A program made the translations under genes and the position numbers. A DNA stretch of 64,000 nt. It comes from Planctomycetia bacterium (lineage in GTDB: Bacteria > Planctomycetota > Planctomycetia > Pirellulales > Thermoguttaceae). Positions within the stretch are counted from its first letter, which is position 1; every line of letters begins with the position of its first letter. Positions 63,493 through 64,000 of this stretch are shown piece by piece. The notes below the pieces were generated by a model that ran no database searches, was not told the DNA's origin, and saw nothing but the letters and a program-made list of their open reading frames with translations. The stretch is taken from positions 1-64,000 of the forward strand of contig JAUNMR010000018.1 in assembly GCA_030537455.1 (NCBI GenBank). Reading direction: 5' to 3'.

Positions 63493-64000
63493 ATGCCGTT
63501 CTTCTTGAAAATATTCGATAAACCCGACGAAATCGTTCCAATTCGTCGCAAATTCATTCGAACGCTTTCGATTTACACCTCGATTTCACTGCTTATTTCA
63601 CTCTTGTTGTCCTTCTACTTCGAGATACGAGCAGGTCATCGGGAATTTTTGCGTGTTATTGAGGCAAAGATCGACGAAGCCTACAGTAAGACGCTCGACG
63701 CGGTCGACACGCGTGAAAAGCTCAACGAAACGCTAACCTCAAATGGCAAGTACGACGTTGTCGCAATCGCAACACTCCTTAATACGCCAGAGTTTTATAA
63801 CGTTTTTCCTGACGGCGCCGAAACCGAGGCGCCTCTGCCCCAAGAGCAAAGTGGGTTTGAATACTATAAGACGTTTAAACAGCTGGAAATCCTTGCAACC
63901 TTTTTCGATATTGACGAAATCAATCTCACGGACGAACACGGGATATGTCAAGTCTCCTGGCCCTTTGGCGCCACTGAAATTGGCTATGACTTCGCCAGTT
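63493..64000 (+). CDS. Membrane sensor protein, 5' part (runs off the window)
   Basis: From ATG 63493 a frame stays open for 169 codons to the window edge. Residues 1-21 are cytoplasmic and basic; one transmembrane segment lies at about 26-44 (IYTSISLLISLLLSFYF). An extracytoplasmic region follows with a helix (EFLRVIEAKIDEAYSKTLDA) and, near 145-169, DEINLTDEHGICQVSWPFGA, which looks like a membrane-proximal sensor fold. In related proteins a HAMP and an output domain (SpoIIE phosphatase or kinase) follow; that part is outside the window. The output type is inference. Confidence 0.6.
   Translation, partial: MPFFLKIFDKPDEIVPIRRKFIRTLSIYTSISLLISLLLSFYFEIRAGHREFLRVIEAKIDEAYSKTLDAVDTREKLNETLTSNGKYDVVAIATLLNTPEFYNVFPDGAETEAPLPQEQSGFEYYKTFKQLEILATFFDIDEINLTDEHGICQVSWPFGATEIGYDFAS

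Noticed and set aside
1-64000. CRISPR array, insertion sequence or prophage
   Set aside because: No set of regularly spaced repeats, transposase, integrase or phage structural gene was found on either strand.

Overview
The window looks like a chromosomal segment of a Planctomycetota bacterium, probably a host- or gut-associated lineage of moderate GC. That assignment is inference from gene content. The supporting genes are a Hanks-type kinase with DLG instead of DFG, a zinc-ribbon/GYF_2 membrane protein, a DUF1080 protein, a very large secreted protein with two CXXCH haem motifs, an EF-G whose P-loop reads HIDSGKTT, a type III glutamine synthetase, and many secreted hydrolases. No rRNA, phage, transposase or CRISPR array was seen. 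One tRNA (Leu, anticodon UAG) is present.

Layout. 0-14 kb is a mixed region. It has two tandem secreted caspase-like proteins, an alpha/beta hydrolase divergent from a GH71/99-like protein, a membrane-anchored thermonuclease, DAHP synthase (aroF), two secreted esterases, a SIS-HAD fusion, a sugar-phosphate isomerase-like protein and a small PHA-system-like protein. 14-23.5 kb holds a minus-strand envelope region: a secreted MA-type peptidase, then a polysaccharide export cluster read flippase, glycosyltransferase, polymerase-like protein, glycosyltransferase, CapK-like ligase. 23.9-25.4 kb has two small oxidoreductase-type genes next to decayed gene fragments. 25.7-41 kb is mostly housekeeping: a papain/NlpC-like-DUF1080 fusion, tRNA-Leu, a Gfo/Idh/MocA oxidoreductase, CCA-adding enzyme, protein kinase, UvrD/PcrA helicase, MoxR ATPase, EF-G, a UPF0173 hydrolase and an ABC ATPase. 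41-47 kb is a nitrogen-assimilation block (GSIII, Amt-PII fusion, asparagine synthetase). 47-64 kb has an L-rhamnose mutarotase-like gene, the haem/PD40 protein, a 1674-residue secreted protein, a radical SAM protein, a Tat-exported phosphoesterase, a coiled-coil/Lys-rich membrane pair, LutC, an MBL hydrolase and the 5' part of a membrane sensor.

The strongest new observation is a complete ribosome-mediated attenuator upstream of aroF. A sigma70-like promoter is followed by a 32-codon leader peptide with eight consecutive Tyr/Phe codons and a nearby Trp. Then come mutually exclusive 1:2 and 2:3 pairings and an intrinsic terminator about 70 nt before the aroF start. This would couple the first step of aromatic amino acid synthesis to supply of charged tRNA-Tyr/Phe/Trp.

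Several clear promoters (TTGNNN, spacing 16-17, TATAAT-like) were found. At 3816, 8745 and on the minus strand at 12248 they lie on top of the longest open-frame starts, so they decide in favour of downstream start codons. Intrinsic terminators separate most convergent pairs.
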